Made by a program: the position numbers and the translations under genes. 64,000 nucleotides of DNA from Alentia gelatinosa (lineage: Eukaryota; Annelida; Polychaeta; Phyllodocida; Polynoidae): NCBI GenBank assembly GCA_950022655.1, contig OX465583.1:14965298-15029297 (forward strand). Reading direction: 5' to 3'. Shown here in pieces: positions 53,461 through 64,000 of this stretch. Under the pieces are notes generated by a model. It was not told where the DNA came from, made no database searches, and saw only the letters and a list, made by a program, of their open reading frames with translations. The number at the start of each line of letters is the position of its first letter. Position 1 is the stretch's first letter.

Positions 53461-54144
53461 ATTGTCCCATATGCCTTTGAGGCCAGATGATAGTTTTGAT
53501 AGACCTTCCGATTCACTGCGACGGAAAAAAGCCCAGATTGTAGTGTATCGGGAATTGGCTTTGGCAGTACAAAAAAGGTGACCACGGTCGCGACTCAGCT
53601 CACGGTTCAATGAGTGTATAATGTACAAATGCAGATCTTTCACAGTATTTTCAAATCAAAATATATAACTCTCTATAATTCAGGAAATATTGCATGGATA
53701 TAACTATCTTTTCATCAAATATGTACAAATCAATATCATATCATAGCAGCATTCTGACATGATATGATCGATTTGAGACACTTACTGAGGGCGTTTCATA
53801 CAATTCAAATTGGCTCCACCTCGTGTTTTTTTTAAAAATATTGATATCCATCAGTCTAAACCGTTTGGTTGAGATTAATCTAAAGTAAAATATACATATG
53901 ATATTTGACAAGAACCTTGACCGTTGGTTTCTAAAACTTAAATGTGTAGTATTGTTCATTTACTACATTCTGTAAAAGTTTGAAGGAAATACCAAGGGTA
54001 TATTATCTATGACAAACCCGTGGAAGATCGCCGGTAAACTGACGAACGTGTAATGTCGTAAATTATTTTCAATAATAAAAAAAAATATATTCATTTAGTA
54101 TTTCCTGATCTATAGAATATTTGATATAATTAGAATACTATGTA

Positions 54145-54453
54145 GAAACCAAACAAGAGTTAGTCATGTTGTTGTTTATCGCACGACGGCAAGATCGCGA
54201 TATTACTGCGCGAGGCAAAGCCGAGAGGAGTAATACGCGATCCTGCCGGAGTGCGATGAACAATAACATGACTAACATGAGTTTGGTTTAGAATTGATCC
54301 TACCCTGCCCGTCTAAATTACTTCTACATTAATAAATGACGTCATTTGTCAAGTGTATCCCACTAGAGCGATATTTTTCATTTTTCTGAACTCCAGACCG
54401 AATACAGTGACCCAATGTTAAGCCTATGGAGTTTTTTATTAGGGGTAGGATAA
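54145..54453 (+). mobile_element. Bipartite foldback element, copy F
   Basis: Outer arms AAACCAAACAAGAGTTAGTC / TAACATGAGTTTGGTTT. Inner TTTATCGCAC / GTGCGATGAA replaces the TTTATGCCAC / GTGGTATAAA of copy E. Loop GCGAGGCAAAGCCGAGAGG. Module 2 runs from TTGATCCTACCCTG to TTAGGGGTAGGATAA with AATGTTAAGCCTATGG. Confidence 0.8.
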
Positions 54454-55370
54454 TGTCTGCGATCTGCATTGGTAGACTGAGTTAATCGTGAGATAATGTA
54501 CCACCAAAGCCGTTCGGACACATTACGATACACACCGATAGGCTACGGTTAGAATTTTCGGGGACCTCTCGATACACCACGATTTTGACTTTTCTAATTG
54601 TAGTGCATCGGGGGTCTATCGTGGTGATTCGGCGGCGGCTTTAGAGTTTGTTTAGAAGTATTGACACCTGTAATTTGCCAACAGGAGATTCTGAGCACCC
54701 AGTATCTCCAGTGGTCAAATCACCACGTACATCGAAATACGTTTTCATCAATGTTAATTCAATATTAATTATTGAACATCAGTCATGATAACCCCACTTA
54801 TCAGCAGAAACCACAGTCATAAAGCGGTTTGCATTCTTAAAACACGGAAAAATTAGATTTTTAGATTTTAAAATTACTAGGCGTCATTATTGTAGCTATA
54901 CCACTTAGCAAGGCAGTCTTCTCTGAAAAGCAGTAAGTCAAGTCTAAACTAGTTGGCTCTTTGTGATCAATTTGCATTTCGCTGTCGTCGATGACAAAGA
55001 AGTAGGGGTTTGGTACCGCCGCAAGGTGGGGTATGACTCAGGACGACCTGCGTGTGCACACCGCTTGTCTGCTTCCTTCTACGCATGCGTCACTGGCCAC
55101 TATTATTAGATCATTCTCCAAGCAGATCTGTCGCTATATGGTTGAAAGAGAAGAAACTACTGCTTGGAGATAGTTCGCAGTAGAGACAAAGGGAACGTTT
55201 AGGTCACGAATAAAAGAGAATTAAACGTATTGTAAATTAGCAACTTTTTTCAAACTGTCTATATCTCTAACATTTCATTTCTGTAATATATATACATCTG
55301 ACACCAAATTACCGAAGTCAAATAGTATCATGAAATTCATATTCTATGAGGATTCATGTCACAGAAGGGT
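54454..55370. other. Unassigned stretch
   Basis: 54495-54620 contains self-complementary CGATACACC / GGTGTATCG-like and ATCGTGGTG motifs that suggest another small inverted-repeat element, but I cannot define its ends. Otherwise nothing. Confidence 0.4.
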
Positions 55371-55379
55371 ATATCTATT

Positions 55380-55620
55380 AGGTAACAGGCAGGCAGTAAC
55401 AATAACAGGCAGTATTCAGTAGCAGTATATGTATACAGGAACAGGCAATATAAATTTAGTAATAGGCAGGTAGCAGTATTCAGTAACAGAAATTACTCAG
55501 GAGTAGACAATAATCACTACCAGGCAGTATTTAGAGATATGAAGTATTCAGTAAGAGGCAGGTAGTATTCAGTAACAGGATATGTATTCAGTAACAGGTA
55601 GGAAGTATTCAGTAATGGTT
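55380..55620. repeat. Degenerate CAGGCAGTATTCAGTAA repeat
   Basis: Imperfect ~20-30-bp units with ACAGGCAGGTAGTATTCAGT words. Confidence 0.7.
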
Positions 55621-55811
55621 AAGTGACTCTCATATTGAGATTTATTGTTGTGACTGCACGACGACTCTCAGTCTGCTTGCTAGATCATTGATGCCAATAA
55701 TAACCTGGTCAGGTCTACCTGCCTGGTTTATTGATCAGTATTGATTGTATTAGTCGTGATCTGAACTTTCACAGCCTCCTCGCATAATCACCAGCTCCCT
55801 GCTGGTCTCAT

Positions 55812-56292
55812 AATGGGACCAGTCATAATGGGGTGTCGGCGTTTGACTGACAAGACAGGACATAATGGGGTATCGGCGTTTGACTGACAAGACAGGACAT
55901 AATGGGGTATCGGCGTTTGACTGACAAGACAGGACATAATGGGGTATTGGCGTTTGACTGACAAGACAGGACATAATGGGGTATCGGCGTTTGACTGACA
56001 AGACAGGACATAATGGGGTATCGGCGTTTGACTGACAAGACAGGACATAATGGGGTATCGGCGTTTGACTGACAAGACAGGACATAATGGGGTATCGGCG
56101 TTTGACTGACAAGACAGGACATAATGGGGTATCGGCGTTTGACTGACAAGACAGGACATAGTGGGGTATCGGCGTTTGACTGACAAGACAGGACATAATG
56201 GGGTATCGGTGTTTGATTGACAAGACAGGACATAATGGGGTATCGGCGTTTGACTGACAAGACAGGACATAATGGGGTATCGGCGTTTGATG
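55812..56292. repeat. 37-bp minisatellite, about 13 units
   Basis: Nearly identical units GACATAATGGGGTATCGGCG plus TTTGACTGACAAGACAG. No spacers, so not a CRISPR-type array. Open frames up to 227 codons on the minus strand are repeat artefacts. Confidence 0.95.
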
Positions 56293-56299
56293 GTTTCGA

Positions 56300-57000
56300 T
56301 AAAAAGAGAGTATAAATAACTTTCTGTTTTTGTTCCATCAACTAGTCTTATAGATAATTCTTTGGTTTGGGAGCTTACTTGACAATTCATCACTGGGTGG
56401 TATACTGCGTATGACGTTCTCCTCTCAAGTTGTTTCATTCTGCAATCTTCGAGCAGTTTCGTGGGACTCATTTACCTCGTATTTCGAAATACGAAGCAAT
56501 CCTTAGGAATAGTTTCTAAGACCTGTTGCCAATCGAATTTGTAAACAATCTAAATACAATTCTATCCAACACAATGGTTATGTATTTATACTTTGCAGCC
56601 AAAAGATGATATCAGATTATGCAGTGATGGTAAAGTCATTGATAACATCTTTCATGTTTCCCAACTCTGCGTATGCTCCATAGCGTAAATCAGGATTGGT
56701 TGACTTGAAGTAATACACGAGCGATAGCAAGTATACCATATTGCCAGTCACGATTGGTTCGTAGAGCCGCCCGGTCACAAAACCATCGTTCATTGTATCT
56801 ATTATTCATCTTCGCCATTTGGTCGCTCTTAATGCTTAGTGCTAGCCTTCCTAATATAAACAAAGAGGCGAGAAATGTGGTTGGAGAGTGTACTTCCCTG
56901 TAATCAATGACTTTGATGCCCGTAATCAATGGATGTCAAATCTGCAATCAATAAGTATGGGTTCTGTCCGCTAGAAATACATGTGCAATGACTATCAATT
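56300..57000. other. Unassigned stretch
   Basis: No supported gene or repeat. Confidence 0.4.
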
Positions 57001-57690
57001 ATAGTGCACCATCAAATACTTTCACCATAACCATAAAATGTAGTGCACACACAAAATATGTACATAATAACCATAAGTTGTAGTGTACACACACAAGACA
57101 TATATGATACTCAGAAATATTACTGCATACATGAGATATGTGGACGGCGCACCCAGAAGTAGTGCATACATGAAATCTGCAATTTTCACGAATGCACATA
57201 GAGCTTAATGCATGCGTGAATTCTGTAATACAGGATGCACATAGAGGTTAATGCATACTTGGAATCTGTTATACAGGATGCACATAGAGCTTAATGCATA
57301 CGTGAAATCTGTAATACAGGATGCACACAGAGGTTAATGCATACGTGCAGTTTGTAATACACGATGCACATAGAGGTTAGTGCATACAGAAAAGCTGCAA
57401 TGCACGATGTACACAAAGGTAATGCATACATATAATTTGTAATACAGGATGTACATAAATGGTAATACATACATTGAATGTGTAAAACAGGATGCACTCA
57501 GAGGTAGCACTCACATGAAATATGTGCACAACGTGCACAGAGGTATTGCAACTGTACATGAACTCTGTAATAGACGATGTACACAGCGGGTAGTGCAAAC
57601 TTAGAATCTGCAATACAGGATGCACATACACGATAATGCATACATGAAATCTGTAAATCAGGATACACACAGAGGGTAGTGCATGCACAT
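57001..57690. repeat. Degenerate ~44-60-bp tandem repeat
   Basis: Units with GGATGCACATAGAGGTTAAT, GCATACGTGAAATCTGTAAT and ACAGGATGCACA, clearest at 57190-57520. Open frames on the minus strand (up to 152 codons) follow the repeat. Confidence 0.8.
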
Positions 57691-58120
57691 AGAGGGGAGA
57701 GTATCGGTGAATCTTGGATTGAAGTGAGCAGGATTCCATCCCGTGTCTTGGCAGCGCTCGTCCCGCTCCACCCTGACTGCTGCATGCCACGCCAGGCCAC
57801 ATTCCCAGGGGTGGGCTCAAAGTAGGTCACGTTTTCTAAGCGCTCACAAGCAGCTGCAAGCAGCAGGAGACGGAGGAACACTCTCCCCACAGACCTCTTG
57901 TGGTGCTCGGGCTTACTCATCTCTGCTCCAACCCAGTCATGAAAATTGAAATACACTGGAACAAGAACTGCAACTCAAGCTACGAAACAGTGGAACTGTC
58001 AAATAGATGTAAAGTCTAAGACAAATAACGAGTATATGATTGTTGGGGAAAGAACATTAAATGAGTTACGTCCTACTAAAATTGTTCCTAACCGATAAGC
58101 TACTATAATGCGCATCTCAA

Positions 58121-58420
58121 GGGACCTGTTTCGGTAGTCTTGTGACATTAGGCTTAGACAGACATGAACAGTGGCACCAACAGTGCAAGCGACAGCGGGA
58201 AAAGACTAGCAAATATCAGACGATCGAAGTGGCCAATCTTCTTCATATTTGGAACGATTATAGATCATATGTATCCCCTACTCATATTAAAGTGTCATTG
58301 CTTAATTCCTACGAGAAGTGAGTGAAACTCTGTGTTTCATCGACTGCAATCTTGTGATCTGTCTGTATGGTGTCACAGACGCCATCTAGACATATCACGA
58401 AACTACTGAAACAGGTCCCA
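58121..58420. mobile_element. ~300-bp MITE, TGGGACCTGTTTCA family, copy 2 (inverted)
   Basis: Ends GGGACCTGTTTCGGTAGTCT and ACTACTGAAACAGGTCCC. The interior (GCCAATCTTCTTCATATTTG, TAAAGTGTCATTGCTTAATT) is the reverse complement of copy 1. Confidence 0.85.
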
Positions 58421-59116
58421 GATGTTGAAACTTTTACTTCGAATGAACACCTGAGTCTTGTTGACAAAAACCAAACCGGCAACACATGAGTGTTTTCCAC
58501 TGATAAGAGTAGTCCCAAACATTATGCGTGATTTGACATGTGACAAAACAGGAATAAGTTTATAATCTTGACTCTGAGATGCATGTATATATATATCCCC
58601 TCACAAATAGATCACAAGGCATTCTCCACATTGCTCCGAAATTAGGATATGTGAAATATTGGCGTATGTGGCGGATACTGCCCCTGGAGTGAGTGTGTGT
58701 GCCTGGTAGGGGGGGGGGGGGGGTCGGCGTTGCTCCTATATTTTGGTATCGTTGGTTATAGTCGGAGTGCATTACTTTAAGGCGTCCACTGAGCTCCCAA
58801 TACCCTATGATAGACCTTGCGAACCGTTCACCGGTGTGCATCCTTGAGTGTATCGGCTACGGATGAAAGCTAACTTTCCAAAGTGATATCGATTTTGTAT
58901 CTGGAAATGCATCATAAGGCCTATCATAGTATCGGGAACTCACGATCCGACTGAAAAATATTGTTCCCGTAATATCGCATTGTATCCCTATATTCATACG
59001 GTATCGCCATTTTGACTATGTGTTAGCGATACAACAATTCAGTGGCACATATTGAATGAGACAGGAGAAGATTCATTACTTCTTTAATCAAATACAGATG
59101 GCACCATAGCTAAAAC

Positions 59117-59416
59117 TGGGACCTGTTTCAGTAGGCTCGTGACATTAGGATTAGACAGACATCAACAGCGGCACCAACAGTGCAAGCAACAGCGGAAAAA
59201 GACTAGCAAATATCAGAAAATCGGAGTGCCCAATCTTCTTCATATTTAGAACGATTATAGGTTATATGTATCCCCTACTCATGTTAAAGTTTCATTGCTT
59301 AATTCCTACGAGAAGTGAGTGAAACTCCGCGTGTCATCGATTGCAATCTTGTGATCTGTCCGTATGGTGTCACAGACGCCATCTAGACATGTCACAAAAC
59401 TACTGAAACAGGTCCC
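59117..59416. mobile_element. ~300-bp MITE, TGGGACCTGTTTCA family, copy 3 (inverted)
   Basis: Ends TGGGACCTGTTTCAGTAGGC and ACTACTGAAACAGGTCCC. About 700 bp from copy 2, same orientation, very similar interior. Confidence 0.85.
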
Positions 59417-59548
59417 TGGTCTGATACCTGGTGGTGTCAGACCAGACCATCTCAGACTAGGTCATTTTAACCAAAGAGCCTGAAGTGATGCGATCCGCAG
59501 ACGATCCTCCCTGGAGTGAAGGTCCGCGTAAAAAGTATCGCTTTAAGT

Positions 59549-59830
59549 CATACGCCCTCCAGAGGTAACTAAATTTGGGAACCTATTATCGCCCAGGGTA
59601 AATACAAGTTCCGCTTGCGACTGGCCGGGCACACCACGACCACATGAAACACAGTTTTCCCATTCATATTTGGAGAACCTGAATATAATTTCGGAATAAC
59701 ATGTAGAAATAGTTGAAATTTCCATTTCTGAAATCGGATTTCCGATTTGAAGATTGATAAAAACCGTTAAACTGCAATAATTGTGGGTGACGGTTCAAGG
59801 GGCGATCACCATACAATCCTCAGCAACCAG
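59549..59830 (-). repeat. Dispersed repeat, copy 3 (partial)
   Basis: TACGCCCTCCAGAGGTAACT, CCTATTATCGCCCAGGGTAA and GGAGAACCTGAATATAATTT match 52526-52800. It stops before the TACCTCAATAGGG part. Confidence 0.75.
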
Positions 59831-60589
59831 CGAACACCCCCCTCCCCTCCCCCCGACATGTATCTTAAATGGTGCAGAGACACAAGGAGGACGTGGGATC
59901 TGTGCTTGGAGAGTAGTGGGGGATGCGCTTAAGCCTTCCGCGCCAGGCACGTGCACGGGCTGCAGCGTGGGGCTGGTGGTGGCTGCACGGGGGTGGTAAG
60001 CATGGGGAAGTAGGGGGAGGGGGTACAGCACGGGGGGTGGTGGCGGCAGTGGGCGGCGCTCAGTGCGGGCTGCAGGACGCCCGGAGACGGCGACACGGTG
60101 AGGAGCAGCTCCAGATGCAGGGCAAACACCTGGAGAAACCAGTGGAGTATGACTTTGTTCTGTCCGCATATGTGTTCAGTTTAACGTCGTATCAACCAGC
60201 ATTCGGCACGTCTGACGTAATACCACACGAGAGGTCTGATGTCTTACCACATCACACACACGTGATACTTCGGAGTTACCGCACAGGATTCACCCTCTGA
60301 AACTTCTACAAACTATTTATATTATTCCCACCTCTAATGTGTAGATAATTCAGTGCACCATAACAAAAAACATGGAAATAACCTGAAAACGCCAGATATT
60401 TGCCACATTAGAGGTTTGACAGTTGCTATTTGCCACACTGGACGTGGCGTACGCTTAGCTAAGATGTGTGGACTCATCTACACACCAGTAGAGGGCGCAG
60501 TCAGTGTGACCGGGTGCTGGCGGCTGGAGCGCCGTGAGGCACCAACACACCCGGCTGTCTACACGGTTGGTGCCCGCCACCTCCAGGGA

Positions 60590-60965
60590 CCTGGAAACCT
60601 TAATGTCCGGCAAGACTCAACTAATGTGACACGTCCAGAAACCCCAATCACCCCGCAATGCTTAACAGATGTAACGCAAGCAGAAGCACAGAACACCCAG
60701 CAAGGCTTAACAAATGTGACACATGCAGAAACTCTGAACAAACGGCAAATCTTAACAAACGTGACGCATATAGAAACCGTTAACCCTCGGAAAGGGTTTA
60801 TCAACATGACGTCTATAGAAACCTTGAACATCCGGCAAGACTTCAAAGATATGAAGCATACGGAAACCCTGAATATCCGGCAAGGCTTAAAAGATGTGAT
60901 GTATCCAGAAACCCAGAACATCCGGCAGGGCCTAAGAGATGTGACACAACCACTCCTAAAAAGGC
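60590..60965. repeat. 45-bp imperfect tandem repeat (open on the plus strand)
   Basis: Eight units. Translated in one plus-strand frame (60353-60985, 210 codons from an ATG at 60353) they give a 15-residue repeat of the type LTNVTHAETLN-RQG. Units are diverged at DNA level yet keep the frame. No signal peptide, domain or splice support, so I record the repeat, not a gene. A hydrophilic repeat protein cannot be excluded. Confidence 0.7.
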
Positions 60966-60985
60966 AAGTCTTGTATCACTGCTAG

Positions 60986-62700
60986 ACTGTTTATACTCTT
61001 GAAACTCTAGACATAGAGCCATAATCTAGGTACAAATGCAGGTAGGTGTTTTAGAGCCATAATCTAGGACTTCCTACCTTTGAAATAACTTGTAGTGCAC
61101 CCAACTCTCACCAGATGGTGTTGTGCATACTGGGTCAAGGCTGGTGAATGGCACATTTACATACATCTACAGTGAACGTTTTGAAATGGAACAGTGATCA
61201 CCACAAGTGGACATAGATTGGCCACCACCTCTGTCTACACTGTGTTCCAACTTAGAGGTTGGTAACGTTAACCCATGGACGTGTCCACGGATTCTCACTC
61301 TCAAACCAAGTAGCTTTCTTTATTTTTGGATTCTTAGAGCTGAGATACTCATTATCAAATATTCATAGTTGACAAAATTGGTAATAATGTCTACATTTAT
61401 GCTTATTTGATTAAAAATACACACAAAGGGAAATGTAAACAGGGAAAAATGGTTTCAATAGTGAGAATTGAATACATTCTCCAACCAGGTCCAGGTCACA
61501 TATGGATATGCTGGGAGAGTAAGAGACACATACAGGTAGTGGGTGAAGGCGGTCGGACCACAGAGTAAAAATAGATACACCTAGTATTAATAGATACCAA
61601 CCCCTAAAGCCCTAACTCCCAACCTAAAAATAGCTAAAGTGGAGTACCTTTACCCACTGCGATGGGGTGAGATACCCGCTACCACTCCATGTCAAGGCCC
61701 CTGTCAATTTAACGTGACCAGAGCTAACGTAGTGTAGCTCGGGTGGCCAGTGTAAAGTGGACAGTGATCAGGGGGATGTTTTTACAATTGTAATTATCAC
61801 TCTCTTTGGGCTTGGATCATTATCGCTCGCAAATTCAATTATAAAATGCGAGTGTGAGAACCATTCAAGGAGCGAGGATGTCTCTAGAATGAGGGATGGA
61901 CATTTTCGTAAATACTTATCGGCCACACGCTCGCTCGCTCGACCATATTGTAATATGATTATAACACCCATTAAAATTATATCCAGAGAATATACTGTGA
62001 TTGCAACAGAAATTGGTATAACAGCTCCAATTCTGTGGATTAAATATGCATACCACCTCCATAATAATTCAGATATGGTTTAGATAACACATGAATATTG
62101 CACTTGGCTGCACAATAACAATTAGCAGGCCTGGCCAGCATATCTATCTTTATCTATGTGAAGCCGAGACAATCATCGACTAAACACACATGTATCGTAG
62201 CGCACCTTAAAAAGTGGCTCTGGTGGGTACCTCGATGTTAAGGATTAGAGTAATTAGTCTGTGTAAACCTTTGTATTATGATGTTATGGATGGGGAGATA
62301 AATCTGCGGCTGTGGAAGATGTTAATGCTAATTTCGGTCGCATAGTTTACAAATTTTATTGATGTACTAATCTACGCTATGAGTTCACATATTCTCAAGT
62401 TCCTTGTTGGTTTCGTAGTCAAATCGGAACCAAAGGCCCACCAGAGATCCACTTAATGATGAAACAATCAGCTTCTTGTCTATTCAGTTTTGTTTGTGGT
62501 TTAGTTTCTCTTCCTTGGTTTATTTAGTTATGTGTGGTTCAAGGGTTGACAAGTAATAAGATCCGAGTGTATGCGAGGATATTGCTTAGAGTCAACTTAA
62601 AGGAGCATATGACCGTTTTTATCTAAAACAGTCTATATTACACGTATTATTATCCACTTAATACTTGTTTGTCTTAGATAACTTAATTTTGAATAACAAA
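60986..62700. other. Unassigned stretch
   Basis: A 108-codon frame at 61757-62083 uses a non-ATG start and has no recognised homology. No supported gene. Confidence 0.4.
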
Positions 62701-62718
62701 TGAAATATAAACTTGTTT

Positions 62719-62800
62719 CAAAAGCGGTTGTAATCTCATTGGACTAGACTCTACGTAATATCTTAGCGAGTCTAGTCCTCGGAGATTACGGCCGCTTAAA
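62719..62800. repeat. Inverted repeat, ~28-bp arms
   Basis: AGCGGTTGTAATCTCATTGG-ACTAGACT pairs with AGTCTAGTCCTCGGAGATTA-CGGCCGCT around an 18-base loop. Hairpin style resembles the foldback family but the loop core GAGGC-NNN-GCC is not present. Confidence 0.65.
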
Positions 62801-62959
62801 TATCTGTTACCAGTTAATATTATGTATCCACCTTTTCGGACAGGTGGCAGGCCAATAACAATTCATTTCATAGTACTATTTTTCAGTGTTCACTATTTAT
62901 CCGTATGTACGCTGTATCGAAACCGGGTGCGTATACAACATGCATATTATCCTTTTGTA

Positions 62960-63215
62960 CCGGATATGTGGATACATGCTCGCAATGTGTTTTCAATGAA
63001 CACTTTGCATGAGATGGATAATAAATACACAATATTGACCGGTTTCAGATACAAGATCTTGTATGCTCCGAGGAGTTGACAGGTAGTAAAAACGGAGCTC
63101 ATGCGAGGATATTGCGAGTCCCGGAGCATAAAACATATCTGTATGCTCCGGGTATGGTGATACACACTCCCTATGTGTTTTCTATGGCGACTTTGCATTA
63201 GGTGGATAATGAATA
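62960..63215. repeat. Duplicated segment with TATGCTCCG inverted pair
   Basis: GATACATGCTCGCAATGTGTTTTC... and GATACACACTCCCTATGTGTTTTC... (each followed by CTTTGCAT-AG-TGGATAAT-AATA) are two copies about 180 bp apart. Between them GTATGCTCCG and CGGAGCATA are inverted. A related CATGCGAGGATATTGC motif is also at ~62570. Probably a decayed mobile element. Confidence 0.5.
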
Positions 63216-63284
63216 GACATAAACAGATATGTACACACACACGTACACACGTTGTCACGCACTTCCATAAATCCACTCATACAT

Positions 63285-63640
63285 AGACAATTCTACATTC
63301 AAACATATTGCCACATAAATGCAGACACAGTCTACATACATACACGGACACACATAGACAGTTCTATATTGTAACACATTGCCACATAAATGCAGACACA
63401 GTCTACATACATACACAGACACACATAGGCAGTTCTATATTCAAACACATTGCCACATAAATGCAGACACAGTCTACATACATACATGGACATACATAGA
63501 CAGTTCTATATTCAAACACATTGCCACATAAATGCAGACACAGTCTACATACATACACGGACACACATAGACAGTTCTATATTCAAACACATTGCCACAT
63601 AAATGCAGACACAGTCTACATACATACACGGACACAATCC
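63285..63640. repeat. 69-bp minisatellite, five units
   Basis: Units with CACATAGACAGTTCTATATT, CAAACACATTGCCACATAAA and TGCAGACACAGTCTACATAC. Confidence 0.95.
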
Positions 63641-63644
63641 TCAG

Positions 63645-63772
63645 TCATGTAGAAGGGCCTCTGTTGGAGGGCACCTGCTCCTGCTGCACACTCCTCTTCC
63701 GTCCTCCAGTCGGCACCCTGGAGAGCGGCATCGAGGCACTGCGCCTCAGCCGCACCCCTGGATGCTGGCGGA
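63645..63772 (+). CDS. Candidate internal exon (possible continuation of the 47-kb gene)
   Basis: Bounded by AATCCTCAG at 63644 and the donor CGGA|GTAAGT at 63773. The frame starting at 63646 reads HVEGPLLEGTCSCC, then TLLFRPPVGTLESGIEALRL and SRTPGCWR: 42 codons plus one base, leaving phase 1. It is GC-rich against AT-rich surroundings. The acceptor phase (2) matches the donor at 47645 when the GMAPDSYHR frame is used there. No protein family recognised. The window ends 228 bp later. The acceptor abuts a minisatellite, which lowers confidence. Confidence 0.35.
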
Positions 63773-64000
63773 GTAAGTGAAACGGGCTGTGTGGGGGTTA
63801 AAATGGGGAGCTGTTAGCCGTCCAAACGTATGGGAAGGTATCATAATCAAGAGAAGAGTCATGCTAGTCTGTACTATAGTATGACTGACACGTCATTGAT
63901 ACTGTTCTAAAGATATCACTATAAGAATCATGATGATGGTCTCTACCACAGTCTGACTGACCCGTCTGATTGATATGATTCTACAGATATCATGATAAGG

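Noticed and set aside
55812..56292. CRISPR-like array of 37-bp direct repeats
   Set aside because: Units are contiguous with no unique spacers, and the context is eukaryotic. It is a minisatellite.
55750..56471. Minus-strand frames of 157-227 codons
   Set aside because: All are read-through of the 37-bp repeat (period 1 modulo 3), which lacks stops.
57377..57956. Minus-strand Cys/His-rich frames of 147-152 codons
   Set aside because: They follow the ~44-60-bp tandem repeat (CMHYRVC-like words recur). No start context or homology.
61757..62083. 108-codon plus-strand frame with a hydrophobic start
   Set aside because: Non-ATG start, no homology, and an opposing open frame. Probably chance.

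Overview
The window is nuclear DNA of a metazoan. It has GT-AG introns, a Golgi-type carbohydrate sulfotransferase gene, a poly(A)-tailed non-LTR retrotransposon with an AATAAA signal, CpG-rich patches and many MITE-like elements and minisatellites. The mix fits a marine invertebrate such as a mollusc, another lophotrochozoan or a lancelet. The sequence alone does not let me choose between them.

Layout. 0.5-1.4 kb: decayed reverse-transcriptase relic. 1.48-6.98 kb (+): a sulfotransferase-family gene with two visible coding exons, a signal anchor, a 31-residue repeat stalk and a C-terminal Sulfotransfer_2 domain. Its intron is packed with nested inverted-repeat elements. 7-21 kb: a second RT relic, MITEs of several families and large minisatellites (14.7-15.3 and 15.7-16.3 kb). 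21.8-30.2 kb: a near-complete non-LTR retrotransposon on the minus strand with three intact ORFs, flanked by inverted copies of another repeat. 31-41 kb: minisatellites interrupted by foldback elements. 41-46 kb: mostly unassignable. 46-47.7 kb: a CpG-rich stretch that may hold the first exon of a second gene, with a possible further exon at 63.65-63.77 kb. 48.6-51 kb: a degenerate minisatellite invaded by MITEs. 51-64 kb: more tandem repeats and MITEs.

The two most interesting things are these. (1) The retrotransposon encodes an L1-like ORF1 protein (coiled coil, RRM-like region, basic C-terminal region) fused to a NADAR-type domain. A separate SGNH/GDSL-hydrolase ORF follows, then a Jockey/CR1-like APE endonuclease-RT ORF2. 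(2) A dispersed bipartite foldback family has at least nine copies here. Its hairpin loop (GAGGC-NNN-GCCGAG) and its second module are conserved, while the long stems vary from copy to copy and stay self-complementary through paired changes.

No rRNA gene, intact tRNA gene or CRISPR array was seen. Most open frames over the tandem repeats arise because the repeat sequence lacks stops; I do not treat them as genes.
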